DNA of 64,000 bases from Moraxella lacunata (GCF_900453205.1 NZ_UGQU01000003.1:372001-436000), one strand, 5' to 3'. Positions 8,888-19,252 are shown, counted from the stretch's first letter. The notes: generated from the sequence alone by a model not told the origin. Translations and numbers: made by a program.

Positions 8888-9670
8888 ATGATGAAAACTT
8901 TAAAGTTAGTAGCCCTAACTAGTGCGGTATTATTTTCTGGTACTGCCATGGCAAATGTTGTAACCAATGCAGGTCATACCATTGTAGATAGTGGTAAGAC
9001 TGTCTTCGCCACATTAGCCAAGCCAGGTGCTGTCAATGCTGAGATTGGTACATTGGGTTATGGTGCAAGCATCGCATGGTCTGCCAACGAATCAACCGAA
9101 GTGGTTGCTGGTTGGAATGGCGGTAGCTTCGATGTAGATACCGACATCGGTGGTAGTGATTCTATCATCAACTGGAAAAAAGTGCTAGGTAATGAATGGG
9201 ATGACTATCAAGGCAACCTAAAACTTGATGGCGATTATAGCAACCCTTATGTTGGTGTTAATCTACGTCCTTGGAAAAACCGCTTTACTGTAGGTACTGG
9301 CGTTATTTTTCAAGACAATAAGCTTGATGCAACCCTAACTTCCCAAGAAGGGAGAGCAACCATCAAGATTGACGATAAAGAATACAAAGTTGATGGCAAT
9401 ATCAATGTTAAGGCAGAGTCTGGCAATACCTTAGCTCCTTACTTGACTTTGGGTGTTAAGCCAAATATCAACAGTAACAGCCGTGTCGGTTTCTTTGGTG
9501 AAGTGGGTGCTGCTTATACTGGCAAATGGAAAACAGAAGTTAATCTAGATAATGCTGTTATTCAAAGCCAAAATGAAGCAGAATTTCAAGCTGACCTAGA
9601 AAAAACCATCAGAGATAATAATCCCACTTGGTATCCAATCGTTAAAGTTGGTGCAACTTATCGTTTCTAA
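8888..9670 (+). CDS. CarO-like outer membrane beta-barrel protein
   Basis: A signal peptide (VLFSGTAMA) is followed by a predicted barrel ending in Phe (VGATYRF), the usual outer membrane insertion signal. Segments such as AEIGTLGYGASIAW, VVAGWNGGSF, NPYVGVNLRPW, APYLTLGVKP and GFFGEVGAAYTG follow the same order as in CarO/Omp25-type porins of Acinetobacter, small barrels implicated in uptake of basic amino acids. The start at 8888 has GGAG five bases upstream; an adjacent ATG at 8891 is equally possible. Family placement is by pattern recall; transport substrate is not shown by the sequence. Confidence 0.65.
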   Translation: MMKTLKLVALTSAVLFSGTAMANVVTNAGHTIVDSGKTVFATLAKPGAVNAEIGTLGYGASIAWSANESTEVVAGWNGGSFDVDTDIGGSDSIINWKKVLGNEWDDYQGNLKLDGDYSNPYVGVNLRPWKNRFTVGTGVIFQDNKLDATLTSQEGRATIKIDDKEYKVDGNINVKAESGNTLAPYLTLGVKPNINSNSRVGFFGEVGAAYTGKWKTEVNLDNAVIQSQNEAEFQADLEKTIRDNNPTWYPIVKVGATYRF

Positions 9671-9689
9671 TTTAAGCATCTAACTTAAT

Positions 9690-9722
9690 AACCCCAAAGT
9701 TTAAAACTTTGGGGTTTGTTTT
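9690..9722 (+). terminator. Intrinsic terminator after the CarO-like gene
   Basis: AACCCCAAAGTTT pairs perfectly with AAACTTTGGGGTT across a one-base loop and is followed by TGTTTTAG. Confidence 0.88.
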
Positions 9723-9783
9723 AGTTTTGGGTTTGAAAGTTTTTTAGACTGGATTATTGGGAGATATTTTTGGTCGAGCTTTG

Positions 9784-11550
9784 CTAATTCAACGGAACAA
9801 CCCGAAGCACTTCTTCAAGCGTGGTAACGCCCTCTGCCACACGTTTTGCCCCTTCTATGCGTAACGGTAGCACGCCTTCACTATACGCTTGGCGTTTTAG
9901 GTCGTCAAGGCTTGCGTCTTTGGCAACCAGTTTTTTAAGCTCATTAGACAACGGTAAAATCTCATATAGCCCGATTCGCCCTTTATAGCCTGTATTTCTG
10001 CATTCATCACAGCCCACAGGCATGTAGATTTTGGACGGAACAGGAGCGTTCCACGGAGCGACAAGCCCACGCCATTCGTCCGCTAGGGGCGAGTTTTCGC
10101 TCACGTCTTGGGCGGATTTGCAGTGAGGGCAAAGCGTTCTGACAAGCCTTTGAGCCATAATGCCCAAAATGGTTGCCGATGTCAAAAACGGCTGAACGCC
10201 CAAATCATGTAGCCGTGTCAAAGAGCTAGGGGCGTCATTGGTATGCAAAGTGGATAACACCAAATGCCCCGTCAGACTTGCTTGCACCGCCATGTCTGCC
10301 GTCTCGCCGTCTCGGATTTCGCCCACCATGATGATGTCGGGGTCTTGTCGCATGAGCGAGCGAATGCCGTCTGCAAAATGCAAATCAATCGCTGAGTTAA
10401 TCTGCATTTGGTTAAAAGACGGCTCAATCATCTCAATGGGGTCTTCAATGGTACAGACATTCACTTTTTCGGTGGCAAGTTGTTTGAGCGTACTATAAAG
10501 TGTGGTGGTTTTACCACTCCCTGTGGGACCCGTTACCAGAATAATGCCATTGGGGTGGGCGGTGAGAGTGTGCCACGTTTCTAGTTGTTTGCCCGTCAAG
10601 CCAAGCTGGGCAAAGGTGCGTACCAGCACTTCGGGGTCAAACACACGCATGACGAGCTTTTCGCCAAATGCGGTGGGCAAGGTGGACAGACGTAGTTCGG
10701 TTTCTAGCCCTTTTGGCGTGCGTGTCTTTAAACGCCCGTCTTGGGGCTTTCGTTTTTCGGCAACGTTTAATCGCCCCAAAATCTTGATACGAGCGGTAAC
10801 GGCGGTCAAAATCGCAACAGGCATTTCATAGACGGTATGCAATACCCCGTCAATTCTAAATCGTACCTTGCCCGTCTCACGGCGTGGCTCCAAGTGAATG
10901 TCGGAAGCTCGCTGTTCAAAGGCGTATTGCAAAAGCCAATCTACGACTTTAACGATGTGTTGGTCATTGGCATCAGGGTTGCTGTTATCGCCAAGTTGGA
11001 GTAGGGCTTCTACGTTGGTAACGTCCGCACTTGCCTTTTTTTGGGCAATGTCCGCCCCTTGTATGGCACGGGTGACCTGATAGAACTCGGCACGGTAGCG
11101 ATTGAGCTGTTCAGGTGACAGATAAACGACCTTGATGTTTTTGGGGCGGACGATGTGGCTGATGTTGGCATGCCAATCATGATAAAAAGGTTGGTCAGTG
11201 CCAATGATGACTTCCGTGTCTGTCACGGCAATGGGCAGAATGTACTGATTTTTGGCGTACTCAAAGGACATGATACCCGTCACGCTCGGCACGTCTACTT
11301 TTAGAGGGTCAATTCGCACCACGTCCACGCCAGCTTTGCCCGCCAACCATAGATTGAGCTTATCTACAGTTAGGGGCTGATGGTCTAATAAGCTCGTGAG
11401 GTTAAAACGGGCGATATTTTGGACGGGGTGTAGGGCAGGATCGTTACGACTGGTGATGACAAGATTGTATGATTTTTGGTCAATGCGACCTTCTTTTAAT
11501 AACTCATCCAAACACCAACGCAAATCGACGATTAGGGATAACTCAGTCAT
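9784..11550 (-). CDS. GspE/PilB-family secretion or pilus assembly ATPase
   Basis: The 588-residue protein carries the full type II/IV secretion ATPase core: Walker A GPTGSGKTTTL, the Asp box CTIEDPIE, Walker B RQDPDIIMVGEIRD, the His box LVLSTLHTND, and a zinc-binding tetracysteine (CPHC and CDEC). An N-terminal MshEN-like domain precedes it. Such hexamers power pilin or pseudopilin assembly at the inner membrane. No pilC, pilD or gsp gene lies beside it; its neighbours are a barrel gene and a tiny membrane protein, so PilB and GspE roles cannot be told apart here. Confidence 0.9.
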   Translation of the reverse strand: MTELSLIVDLRWCLDELLKEGRIDQKSYNLVITSRNDPALHPVQNIARFNLTSLLDHQPLTVDKLNLWLAGKAGVDVVRIDPLKVDVPSVTGIMSFEYAKNQYILPIAVTDTEVIIGTDQPFYHDWHANISHIVRPKNIKVVYLSPEQLNRYRAEFYQVTRAIQGADIAQKKASADVTNVEALLQLGDNSNPDANDQHIVKVVDWLLQYAFEQRASDIHLEPRRETGKVRFRIDGVLHTVYEMPVAILTAVTARIKILGRLNVAEKRKPQDGRLKTRTPKGLETELRLSTLPTAFGEKLVMRVFDPEVLVRTFAQLGLTGKQLETWHTLTAHPNGIILVTGPTGSGKTTTLYSTLKQLATEKVNVCTIEDPIEMIEPSFNQMQINSAIDLHFADGIRSLMRQDPDIIMVGEIRDGETADMAVQASLTGHLVLSTLHTNDAPSSLTRLHDLGVQPFLTSATILGIMAQRLVRTLCPHCKSAQDVSENSPLADEWRGLVAPWNAPVPSKIYMPVGCDECRNTGYKGRIGLYEILPLSNELKKLVAKDASLDDLKRQAYSEGVLPLRIEGAKRVAEGVTTLEEVLRVVPLN

Positions 11551-11741
11551 GACAGCTCTATTTGTGATAAATAAATACTATTGTAACATGAATTGATGGG
11601 TGTATTTCAATTTTGTTTGGTCGTACGCTGTGTAAAAATGCCATGATGGGGCGTGCTATCATGGCATATCTGTGTTTCGGCTGTGGCTTGGCTCTCTGGC
11701 TGGTATTGTGATGTTAGGCTAGATAAGCTGTGCCAAAAGCG

Positions 11742-11969
11742 TTACTGCGTTTTTTGCTGATTGGGGGTGGGACTGGCAGAGTTTGTCATGGCGCTCATGC
11801 GTTTGGTTACCACTAGGGCGATGGGAATGCTTACCACAAGTCCTGCGACCACCGCACCAATCATGGTTTGAGCATTACTTAGTTCATTGACAATCAAGAT
11901 AACCATAAGTACACCAATTAAAACTGTGGCGGCGATGGAATAAATGGCGCTAAATAGTGGAATGTTCAT
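11742..11969 (-). CDS. Small two-helix membrane protein, unknown function
   Basis: The 75-residue product has two hydrophobic segments (IAATVLIGVLMVILIV and IGAVVAGLVVSIPIALVV) and a short polar C-terminal tail. It has a good ribosome binding site, AGGGGA, before the ATG. Similar small membrane proteins occur in Psychrobacter and Acinetobacter, sometimes misannotated as CTP synthetase. No function can be assigned. Confidence 0.65.
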   Translation of the reverse strand: MNIPLFSAIYSIAATVLIGVLMVILIVNELSNAQTMIGAVVAGLVVSIPIALVVTKRMSAMTNSASPTPNQQKTQ

Positions 11970-12247
11970 GGTAAATCCCCTAGTATTTTTGTGGATAAAA
12001 TCTATATGCTATTTATACACCTTTTTTACATAAATGTTAAGCATTTTTATCAAAAATTCCATAATTTTTATAAGGATTTTGTATTAATTCCAAAAATTTA
12101 TTAATTTAGTCAGTCTTTCAACTAAATTTTGTGAAAAATTGGTTAAAATCACTGTTAATTATGGCGGTTTGTGATAAAATTAACTGTTTATTTATCAAAT
12201 TCGCCCCATGATTTTTAAAAATCACAGGCAAGCTACGAGATACGACC

Positions 12248-14917
12248 ATGACAACCGCTCACTTAACCAAAACCATGCAACTTGCCGAAGTTCGCCAAGC
12301 TTTTATCGACTTTTTTAAATCCAAAAACCACACGCATGTGGAATCCTCATCGCTCGTCCCCCATAACGACCCCACCCTGCTCTTTACCAATGCGGGCATG
12401 AACCAGTTTAAGGACACTTTTTTGGGTTTAGAAAAAAGAGACTACACCCGTGCCGTTACCTCGCAAAAGTGCGTGCGTGCAGGCGGTAAGCACAACGACC
12501 TTGATAATGTCGGCTACACCGCCCGTCATCACACCTTTTTTGAAATGCTCGGTAATTTTAGTTTTGGCGATTATTTTAAAAAGGACGCCATTGCCTTTGC
12601 GTGGGAGTTTTTGACCGATGACAACTGGCTTGCCTTACCCAAAGACCGCCTTTATGTAACCGTCTATCACACCGATGATGAAGCCTTTGACATTTGGCAT
12701 AAGGACATCGGACTTGCCCCCGAGCGTATCATTCGCATTGGCGATAAAGGTGGGCTTTATCAGTCGGATAATTTTTGGGCGATGGGCGACACAGGTCCGT
12801 GCGGGCCTTGTTCCGAGATTTTTTATGATTATGGCGAGCATATGGAAGGCGGACTGCCCGGTACGCCTGACGAAGATGGCGACCGTTACGTGGAGATTTG
12901 GAACTGCGTATTTATGCAGTTTAACCGCCAAAAAGACGGCACACTCGAACCCCTACCTAAGCCATCTGTCGATACAGGCATGGGCTTAGAGCGTATCAGC
13001 TCGGTCATGCAAGGCAAATTTGGCAACTACGAAACCGACCTATTTGTCAATCTCATGAAAGCCACCGCCCAAGTGATTGGTGTGGAATGCACTTATGAGC
13101 CGTCCTTTAAGGTCATCGCTGACCATATCCGTGCGGTGTCGTTCCTTATCGCTGACGGTGTACGCCCGAGCAACGAAGGGCGTGGCTATGTGTTACGCCG
13201 TATCATTCGCCGTGCGGTACGACATGGCAATAAACTGGGGGCAGAGGGGGCATTTTTCCACAAAATCGTCCCTGCACTTGTGGCAGAGATGGGCGAGGCT
13301 TACCCACAGCTTGTCAGCAAACAGGCTGAGATTGAAGCGGTCATCTTAAAGGAGGAGGAGCAATTTGCCAAAACGCTGGCACAAGGCTTGCGACTGCTCT
13401 CAGGCGAGCTTGAAAACCTAAAAGCAGGCGATACCTTGATAGGCGAGACGGTGTTTAAATTGTACGACACTTATGGTTTCCCTGTGGATTTGACGGCTGA
13501 CATTTTGCGTGAAAAAGGCTTAAACATCGATGAGAACGGTTTTCATCGTGAAATGGAAGCTCAGCGTCAGCGTGCCAGAGAGTCGGGCAAATTTGCCATT
13601 GACTATAATGACCTCATCAAAACCGACATCAAATCCGAATTTGTCGGCTACGAAAATCTTACCGCTGATGGCGAATTACTCGCCCTATACCAAGACGGCA
13701 AACCAACCGATACCCTAAACGAAGGCGATGAGGGCATCATCGTCCTTGACAAAACGCCCTTCTATGCCGAAAGTGGCGGTCAAGTGGGCGAAGTGGGCGA
13801 GATTACCACCGCCACAGGTGTGTTTGTGGTAGAAGACACGCAAAAATCAGGCACCGCCATTATCCATTATGGTAAAGTGCGAATGGGGCAAATTGCGGTG
13901 GGACAAAAAGGCTTTTGTGAAGTGGTTGCCGATGTGCGTTGGTCTAGTGCCAAAAACCACTCCGCCACCCACCTACTCCACGCTGCTTTGCGAGAAGTCT
14001 TGGGCGATGGTGTGGCTCAAAAAGGCTCGCTGGTGTCCAGCCAAGTGCTACGCTTTGACTTTTCTTATGACAATGCAATTAGCACCGAACAGCTTGAAAA
14101 AGTAGAACAAATCGTCAATGAAAAAATCGCCCAAAACGATACCGTACTCATTGAATATATGAATATTAACGATGCCAAAGCAAAAGGGGCGATGGCACTG
14201 TTTGGCGAAAAATATGGCGAAGTGGTGCGAGTTTTGACAATGGGTAAAAATGCCGACAATTCTGCGTTTTCTATTGAACTGTGTGGTGGTATCCACATTC
14301 GTCAAACGGGCGATATTGGACTGTTTAAAATCGTCTCGGAAGGCTCTATTGCCTCGGGCATTCGCCGTGTGGAAGCCTTGACGGGGGCGGGGGCGTTACG
14401 CTACATTCAGTCGGGCGAACGAGTATTAAACACCCTTGCCAAAGAGTTTAAAGCCAAGCGAGAAGAAGTTGCCGAGCGAGTGCTTGTTTTGACCGACAAA
14501 GTCAAGGACAGCGATAAGCAAATTGAAAAACTGACACAAAAATTGGCAAGTTTTGAAGCCCGTGCCTTGATGGATAAGGTGGTTGATGTGGGTGGCGTGC
14601 CTGTTTTGATTGCCAAAGTAGATGGCGTGGACAGCAAAGGACTAAGAAGCCTTGCGGACGATGTCAAATCCAAACTCACGGGTGGCGTGGCGGTATTGGC
14701 AAGCGTATCCGATGGCAAAATCGCCCTGACTGCCAGCGTGGGCAAAGACTTAACCCAAAAGGTAAAAGCAGGCGACATCATCAAATCCTTGTGCGAGTCC
14801 CTTAACGGTAAAGGCGGTGGTAAGCCTGACTTTGCCCAAGGGGGAGCGAGTAAGGTTGATGGATTGGATAAGGCACTGGCGGATTTACAGGGCGAGTTGG
14901 CAAGTAAATTGGCGTAA
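12248..14917 (+). CDS. alaS: Alanyl-tRNA synthetase
   Basis: The 889-residue class II synthetase charges tRNA-Ala. Its N-terminal catalytic core starts [24 protein letters not shown] with motif 2 near [15 protein letters not shown]. The editing domain has HSATHLLH and CGGIH, whose His and Cys residues bind zinc and remove mischarged Ser or Gly; CGGIH replaces the more common CGGTH. A C-terminal DHHA1-like oligomerisation domain ends with [11 protein letters not shown]. Length is normal. The 278 bp upstream are AT-rich and hold no gene. Confidence 0.96.
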   Translation: MTTAHLTKTMQLAEVRQAFIDFFKSKNHTHVESSSLVPHNDPTLLFTNAGMNQFKDTFLGLEKRDYTRAVTSQKCVRAGGKHNDLDNVGYTARHHTFFEMLGNFSFGDYFKKDAIAFAWEFLTDDNWLALPKDRLYVTVYHTDDEAFDIWHKDIGLAPERIIRIGDKGGLYQSDNFWAMGDTGPCGPCSEIFYDYGEHMEGGLPGTPDEDGDRYVEIWNCVFMQFNRQKDGTLEPLPKPSVDTGMGLERISSVMQGKFGNYETDLFVNLMKATAQVIGVECTYEPSFKVIADHIRAVSFLIADGVRPSNEGRGYVLRRIIRRAVRHGNKLGAEGAFFHKIVPALVAEMGEAYPQLVSKQAEIEAVILKEEEQFAKTLAQGLRLLSGELENLKAGDTLIGETVFKLYDTYGFPVDLTADILREKGLNIDENGFHREMEAQRQRARESGKFAIDYNDLIKTDIKSEFVGYENLTADGELLALYQDGKPTDTLNEGDEGIIVLDKTPFYAESGGQVGEVGEITTATGVFVVEDTQKSGTAIIHYGKVRMGQIAVGQKGFCEVVADVRWSSAKNHSATHLLHAALREVLGDGVAQKGSLVSSQVLRFDFSYDNAISTEQLEKVEQIVNEKIAQNDTVLIEYMNINDAKAKGAMALFGEKYGEVVRVLTMGKNADNSAFSIELCGGIHIRQTGDIGLFKIVSEGSIASGIRRVEALTGAGALRYIQSGERVLNTLAKEFKAKREEVAERVLVLTDKVKDSDKQIEKLTQKLASFEARALMDKVVDVGGVPVLIAKVDGVDSKGLRSLADDVKSKLTGGVAVLASVSDGKIALTASVGKDLTQKVKAGDIIKSLCESLNGKGGGKPDFAQGGASKVDGLDKALADLQGELASKLA

Positions 14918-14921
14918 GAGT

Positions 14922-14950
14922 TGTAAGGGTGTGCATGATACACCCTTACA
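14922..14950. other. Stem-loop after alaS
   Basis: TGTAAGGGTGT pairs perfectly with ACACCCTTACA over a 7-base loop. No T-run follows, so it may protect the 3' end or act as a weak terminator. Confidence 0.7.
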
Positions 14951-14989
14951 CATCAAATCTAGACAATACAAAAATCAATAAATAATACG

Positions 14990-15949
14990 ATGAATCCTTT
15001 TAAAAAATTATTGACCTATTTTATGGCGTTTATGGTTTTAGGAATTGGTGGGCGAGCGTTTGCCAATCAATTAAACTCCACAAGACCGCCAAATTTAGGA
15101 AATTATGATTGGATAGGGTCTTCCTTTGAAGGCTTGGCAAAAGTTGAGTTGTCTGGCAAATATGGCTATGTTGATGATACAGGACAACTAATTATTGAAC
15201 CCATTTATGAACAAGCAGGTGCTTTTGGAGAAGGGCTTGCTCCTGTCAGAGATAACCATAAATGGGGTTTTATTGACAAAACTGGAAAGCTAATCATTCC
15301 CCATCGATATGAGTCTGTAGGAGTGCTTAATAGTGGCTTTATTGATGGATTGGTAAGAGTTGGATTGAATGGTAAATATGGTCTTATTGACAAAACTGGT
15401 CAAGAAGTCATTCCCCCAATATATGAGCAAACACACGCCTTTTTTAGCGAAAATTTGTTGCGTGTTCAACTAAATAAAAAGTGGGGATTTATTGATAAAA
15501 ACAATAATGTCATTATTCCCATAAAATACGATAAAGTCAGTATCTTTGAATATGGCTTGGCAATGGTCAAACTCAATAACAAATATGGCTTTATTGACAA
15601 AACTGGTCAAGAAGTCATTCCAATCACATATAATTACATTAGTGATTTTGGTTTTTCTAAAAATGGTGCCGTACAGGTATCACTAAACAACAAATGGGGT
15701 TTTATTGACAAAAACAACAACATTGTTATTCCAATAGAATATGATTTTATTATGGGTAGCTTTGATGATGAGTTGATTGCTGTTCAAGTGAATGACAAAT
15801 GGGGTTTTATCAATGCAAAAAACGAAATGGTTATCCCTTTATTATATGATTATGCGAATGGATTTTATGATGGGTTAGCAAGAGTTGAAATGAATGGCAA
15901 GAAATTTTATATCAATGAGCAAGGCAATTATGTCAAAGATTTTGAATAA
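14990..15949 (+). CDS. WG-repeat protein, probably exported
   Basis: After a hydrophobic export signal the 319-residue protein is built of about eight 30-35 residue repeats of the form K(W/Y)GFIDKTGQEVIPxxYD, the WG repeat. Such repeats form beta-propeller-like surfaces and are thought to bind other molecules, but the role of stand-alone WG proteins is unknown. It follows alaS by 72 bp after a stem-loop and precedes lysC. The DNA is more AT-rich than alaS and uses AAA/AAT codons heavily, which hints at a different origin or relaxed codon use. Confidence 0.85.
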   Translation: MNPFKKLLTYFMAFMVLGIGGRAFANQLNSTRPPNLGNYDWIGSSFEGLAKVELSGKYGYVDDTGQLIIEPIYEQAGAFGEGLAPVRDNHKWGFIDKTGKLIIPHRYESVGVLNSGFIDGLVRVGLNGKYGLIDKTGQEVIPPIYEQTHAFFSENLLRVQLNKKWGFIDKNNNVIIPIKYDKVSIFEYGLAMVKLNNKYGFIDKTGQEVIPITYNYISDFGFSKNGAVQVSLNNKWGFIDKNNNIVIPIEYDFIMGSFDDELIAVQVNDKWGFINAKNEMVIPLLYDYANGFYDGLARVEMNGKKFYINEQGNYVKDFE

Positions 15950-16128
15950 AAAAATCATAATCTGCCTTAGAATTGGTTGGCTTTAATACAACCCATTAAC
16001 AAACAAAGCAATTAAATCATATGAAATAAAATTCACTTTTTGCAAGAAATTAATAATTGCATTAAAGAATTATCCAACTTAATATAACTTAAACTTCACA
16101 AGCCATTTTTATTTTATAAGGAAAAATT

Positions 16129-17415
16129 ATGGCACTAATCGTCCAAAAATACGGTGGTACTTCAATGGGAAATACCACCCGTATCAAAAATGTCGCCCAG
16201 CGTGTCAAACGCTGGCACGACCACGGTCATCAAGTGGTGGTGGTGGTTTCGGCAATGAGCGGAGAAACAAACCGACTCATCGGTTTGGCTCGTGAGATTT
16301 CAAACGACCCAGACCCCCGTGAATACGACCAAATGGTCGCCACAGGTGAACAGGTGTCCATTGCTCTCTTGGCAATGGCATTAAAAGATTTGGGCGTAGA
16401 TGCCAAATCTATGACGGGTCGCCAAGTTACCATCAAGACGGATACTACGCACACCAAAGCTCGTATTGAGGCGATTGATGCCGACAACCTCAAAAAAGAG
16501 TTGGATGCAGGTAGAGTGCTGGTCATCGCAGGCTTTCAAGGGGTCAATGAATTTAACGACTTGACAACTTTGGGGCGTGGAGGCTCAGATACCACAGGAG
16601 TCGCCATTGCTGCGGCGTTAAAGGCAGACGAATGCCAAATTTATACCGATGTGGACGGCGTTTATACCACCGACCCCCGTGTGACTTCTAAGGCGAAAAA
16701 ACTTGACAAAATCACTTTTGAGGAAATGCTAGAAATGGCAAGCCTTGGCTCAAAAGTTTTGCAAATCCGCTCGGTAGAATTTGCAGGTAAATACAAAGTA
16801 CCACTTCGCGTCCTATCTAGCTTTGATGAAGGCAATGACGGGGCTTTTGATGATGAATTTAAACAAACTGTCGGTACGCTGATTACCGCTGATGAAGGAG
16901 ATGATATGGAACGTGCCGTAATCTCAGGCATTGCCTTTAACCGTGATGAAGCCAAAATCGTTGTGCTTGGTGTGCCAGACCGCCCTGGCATTGCCTCTGC
17001 CATTTTAAGCCCGATTGGCAAAGCCAACATTGAAGTGGACATGATTATCCAAAATATGTCCGAAAATGGCGTAACCGATTTTAGCTTTACCGTGCCTCGT
17101 GGCGATTTTGACAAAGCGATGAAAATCCTAAACGAACAAGTCAAAGATGACATCGGTGCAACTGCCGTCATTGGTGCCAGCGATGTGGTGAAAGTTTCTA
17201 TCGTGGGCGTGGGTATGCGTTCGCATGCAGGTGTGGCAAGCAAAATGTTTGAAACATTAGCCTCTGAGAACATCAACCTGCAAATGATTAGCACTTCTGA
17301 AATCAAAGTGTCCGTACTCATCAAAGAAGAACACTTAGAAAAAGCCGTGAAATCTCTACACACCGCCTTTGGGCTTGACCGTGAAGACGGCGAAAGCAAG
17401 GTTGCAGGGCTGTAA
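16129..17415 (+). CDS. lysC: Aspartate kinase
   Basis: This enzyme phosphorylates aspartate in the first step to lysine, threonine, methionine and diaminopimelate. The N-terminal kinase motif KYGGTSMGN and the GRGGSDTTGVAIAAAL segment are intact, followed by two C-terminal ACT domains (VLGVPDRPGIASAIL and VSIVGVGMRSHAGVASKMF) that sense lysine and threonine. The 428-residue length fits the stand-alone aspartate kinase class. A good site AAGGAA precedes the ATG. The upstream 180 bp shows no lysine riboswitch-like structure, so control is likely allosteric. Confidence 0.96.
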   Translation: MALIVQKYGGTSMGNTTRIKNVAQRVKRWHDHGHQVVVVVSAMSGETNRLIGLAREISNDPDPREYDQMVATGEQVSIALLAMALKDLGVDAKSMTGRQVTIKTDTTHTKARIEAIDADNLKKELDAGRVLVIAGFQGVNEFNDLTTLGRGGSDTTGVAIAAALKADECQIYTDVDGVYTTDPRVTSKAKKLDKITFEEMLEMASLGSKVLQIRSVEFAGKYKVPLRVLSSFDEGNDGAFDDEFKQTVGTLITADEGDDMERAVISGIAFNRDEAKIVVLGVPDRPGIASAILSPIGKANIEVDMIIQNMSENGVTDFSFTVPRGDFDKAMKILNEQVKDDIGATAVIGASDVVKVSIVGVGMRSHAGVASKMFETLASENINLQMISTSEIKVSVLIKEEHLEKAVKSLHTAFGLDREDGESKVAGL

Positions 17416-17487
17416 TTAGCAATTATGTAACAATTTGGTTTATTAATCATAATCATTACGTAAAAATTGCTAAAAAAAGCTGACAAG

Positions 17488-17533
17488 TTACCCAAGAAGT
17501 TTTATAATAACAACTTGGGTAATTTTTATTTTT
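17488..17533 (+). terminator. Intrinsic terminator between lysC and csrA
   Basis: TTACCCAAG pairs with CTTGGGTAA and is followed by TTTTTATTTTTTT, separating lysC from csrA. Confidence 0.88.
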
Positions 17534-17570
17534 TTGCTTTTTAGCATTGTTTTTATAGCAAGGAGCTATT

Positions 17571-17819
17571 ATGTTAATCCTAACCCGCCGTGTTGGCGAA
17601 ACCCTAATGATTGGCGATGAAGTCAGCGTTACTGTGCTGGGTGTCAAAGGCAACCAAGTCCGTCTTGGTGTCAATGCCCCAAAAGATATCGCTGTTCACC
17701 GTGAAGAGATTTATCAGCGTATTCAACACGAACGCTCTATGCAAATGCACATGAGTCATTTAGAGCAGGGCGGTTTTGCACCACCATCATTTGATGACGA
17801 CGATTATTTTAATCGCTAA
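17571..17819 (+). CDS. csrA: Carbon storage regulator CsrA/RsmA
   Basis: The 82-residue RNA-binding protein begins [18 protein letters not shown] and contains [16 protein letters not shown], the CsrA core whose Arg44-region binds GGA motifs in mRNA leaders. It controls translation and stability of carbon-storage, motility and virulence transcripts. It has a C-terminal extension ending DDDDYF of about 20 residues beyond E. coli CsrA, as in Acinetobacter-type proteins. The site AAGGAGC precedes the ATG. Its position next to lysC is common in this group of bacteria. Confidence 0.95.
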   Translation: MLILTRRVGETLMIGDEVSVTVLGVKGNQVRLGVNAPKDIAVHREEIYQRIQHERSMQMHMSHLEQGGFAPPSFDDDDYFNR

Positions 17820-17826
17820 TGGATGT

Positions 17827-18174
17827 ATGATGAATCACACTGACATTTCACGGTTATTAAATGGTATTGAGCAGGGCGGTTTGACGTTCAAAGACGTGCT
17901 TGCCTTTATTGATGCCAATTACACTTATACGCCTGTCGCCTTTCATAATGGCGAAGCGGTCAATCCTGCTGGCACCAACGAAGGCTCTGCCAAGGTGTTT
18001 AGCCTTGCCAAACTGCATGGGCTAAATCAGCTTGACACCTTAAAGCTATTTGCCGAGCATTATCAGGCGGTGCTAGACACGTCAGACGGCACCGACCACG
18101 CCAATATTCGTAACTTTTTGCATTATGGCTGGCAAGGGTTTGGCATGCCTGTGAGTGCTTTGACCGCTCGTTAA
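17827..18174 (+). CDS. HopJ-family protein
   Basis: The roughly 115-residue product matches the HopJ family: FIDANYTYTPVAFHNG, NPAGTNEGSAKVFSLAKL, LFAEHYQAVL and NIRNFLHYGWQG are recognisable in the right order. The family name comes from a Pseudomonas type III effector candidate, but the gene is widespread in non-pathogens and its function is unknown. Two tandem ATGs at 17827 and 17830 are possible starts; an open frame upstream overlaps csrA and is probably not used. It lies eight bases after csrA, so co-transcription is likely. Confidence 0.82.
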   Translation: MMNHTDISRLLNGIEQGGLTFKDVLAFIDANYTYTPVAFHNGEAVNPAGTNEGSAKVFSLAKLHGLNQLDTLKLFAEHYQAVLDTSDGTDHANIRNFLHYGWQGFGMPVSALTAR

Positions 18175-18196
18175 TTTTGTAAATTTGATAAAATAA

Positions 18197-18262
18197 GCCC
18201 GATTTTAAAATTTTACTTGAAATACGAGTGAAATTGGTGTAAAATTCGGGCTTTGATTTTTC
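18197..18262 (+). terminator. Probable terminator after the HopJ-family gene
   Basis: AAGCCCGA plus adjacent ATTTTA sequence pairs with TAAAATTCGGGCTT about 40 bases downstream, followed by TGATTTTTCTG. The long loop lowers certainty. Confidence 0.6.
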
Positions 18263-18425
18263 TGTCACTTTCTATTTATTGTCGCCTTTAACAATAAAGA
18301 TGAAATGACATCACTAACAAGTTTGAATAATCCGCCTAGTCCATACCTAATTTTGTGGCGATTGTTTAAATGGCACAACCGATACCGCTCAATATCCGTG
18401 CCACATCGTAATATAGGAGTTCATC

Positions 18426-18662
18426 ATGTCTCGTGTATGCCAAGTTACTGGAAAACGCCCACTCGTGGGTAATAACGTATCTCACGCTAACAACAAAACC
18501 CGTCGTCGTTTTTTGCCAAACCTACACAATCATCGTTTTTGGGTAGAATCTGAAAACCGTTTTGTGCGTCTTCGTGTATCTTCAAAAGGTATGCGTATCA
18601 TTGACAAGCACGGCATTGACAAAGTGCTTGCCGATTTGCGTGCCCAAGGTCAAAAGATTTAA
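18426..18662 (+). CDS. rpmB: 50S ribosomal protein L28
   Basis: The 78-residue protein begins [25 protein letters not shown] and continues [14 protein letters not shown], which is unmistakably bacterial L28. It is part of the large ribosomal subunit. AGGAG lies eight bases before the ATG. rpmG follows after 20 bp, the standard rpmB-rpmG operon. Confidence 0.98.
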   Translation: MSRVCQVTGKRPLVGNNVSHANNKTRRRFLPNLHNHRFWVESENRFVRLRVSSKGMRIIDKHGIDKVLADLRAQGQKI

Positions 18663-18682
18663 TTTAGCAAAAGGATAATACC

Positions 18683-18838
18683 ATGAGAGATAAAATCAAA
18701 CTCGTTTCTACGGCTGGCACTGGTTATTTTTATACCACCACCAAAAACAAACGCACCATGCCTGGCAAAATGGAAATCAAAAAATTTGACCCAAAAATTC
18801 GCCAGCACGTTCTATTTAAAGAAGCAAAAATCAAATAA
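18683..18838 (+). CDS. rpmG: 50S ribosomal protein L33
   Basis: A 51-codon frame directly after rpmB encodes [19 protein letters not shown] and ends [14 protein letters not shown], the normal sequence and length of L33. It lacks the paired CxxC zinc ligands, as in most gammaproteobacterial L33. AAGGA precedes the ATG by nine bases. The operon ends in the perfect terminator hairpin that follows. Confidence 0.97.
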   Translation: MRDKIKLVSTAGTGYFYTTTKNKRTMPGKMEIKKFDPKIRQHVLFKEAKIK

Positions 18839-18867
18839 TTTGCCCTTTAATTGGAAAAAACGCTTAA

Positions 18868-18910
18868 AAACAAAAAACCAAATTCGGTATTCGGATTTGG
18901 TTTTTTGTTT
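18868..18910 (+). terminator. Intrinsic terminator after rpmB-rpmG
   Basis: AAACAAAAAACCAAAT pairs perfectly with ATTTGGTTTTTTGTTT, giving a 16-bp stem with built-in A and T tracts, so it can work in both directions. Confidence 0.9.
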
Positions 18911-19214
18911 GCTGATAAAATAGGGTTGTTACAAAGTTGGTTTATGGGTGGGGTACTTACCACACGCTTTTTAAACTATATACATGATGAACTTAATATT
19001 TACCACAGGTATGTGGGGGCAAGTTGCAATTTGCCCTTGATGATACACCCTACAAAATGAAAAATTACCATGGTTTCCGTAGTAAAGTTTAATTTTGTTA
19101 GCTGTATAACGATTTTAGGAAGTGCTTTCCATGCCCTAGCATATTTTAAAATTAAATAAATATAAATAGAGTAAAAAGGTCTGCCATTGTGCCATATGAT
19201 TTATTTAAGCAAAT
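18911..19214. other. Gene-free spacer with a core-only dispersed repeat
   Basis: No credible gene is present between the rpmG terminator and the tRNA terminator. GGGGGCAAGTTGCAATTTGCCC at 19013-19034 is the palindromic core of the intergenic repeat family seen at 3064-3092. The rest is AT-rich. Confidence 0.6.
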
Positions 19215-19246
19215 AAAAAATCCTTAGAGAGTATCTAAGGATTTTA
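19215..19246 (-). terminator. Intrinsic terminator of the tRNA unit
   Basis: On the minus strand AAAATCCTTAGA pairs with TCTAAGGATTTT and is followed by TTATTTG, just downstream of tRNA-Leu. Confidence 0.85.
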
Positions 19247-19252
19247 AATGAA

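Noticed and set aside
15950..16128. Possible lysine riboswitch before lysC
   Set aside because: The 180-bp leader is AT-rich and lacks the conserved stems and bases of the L box.
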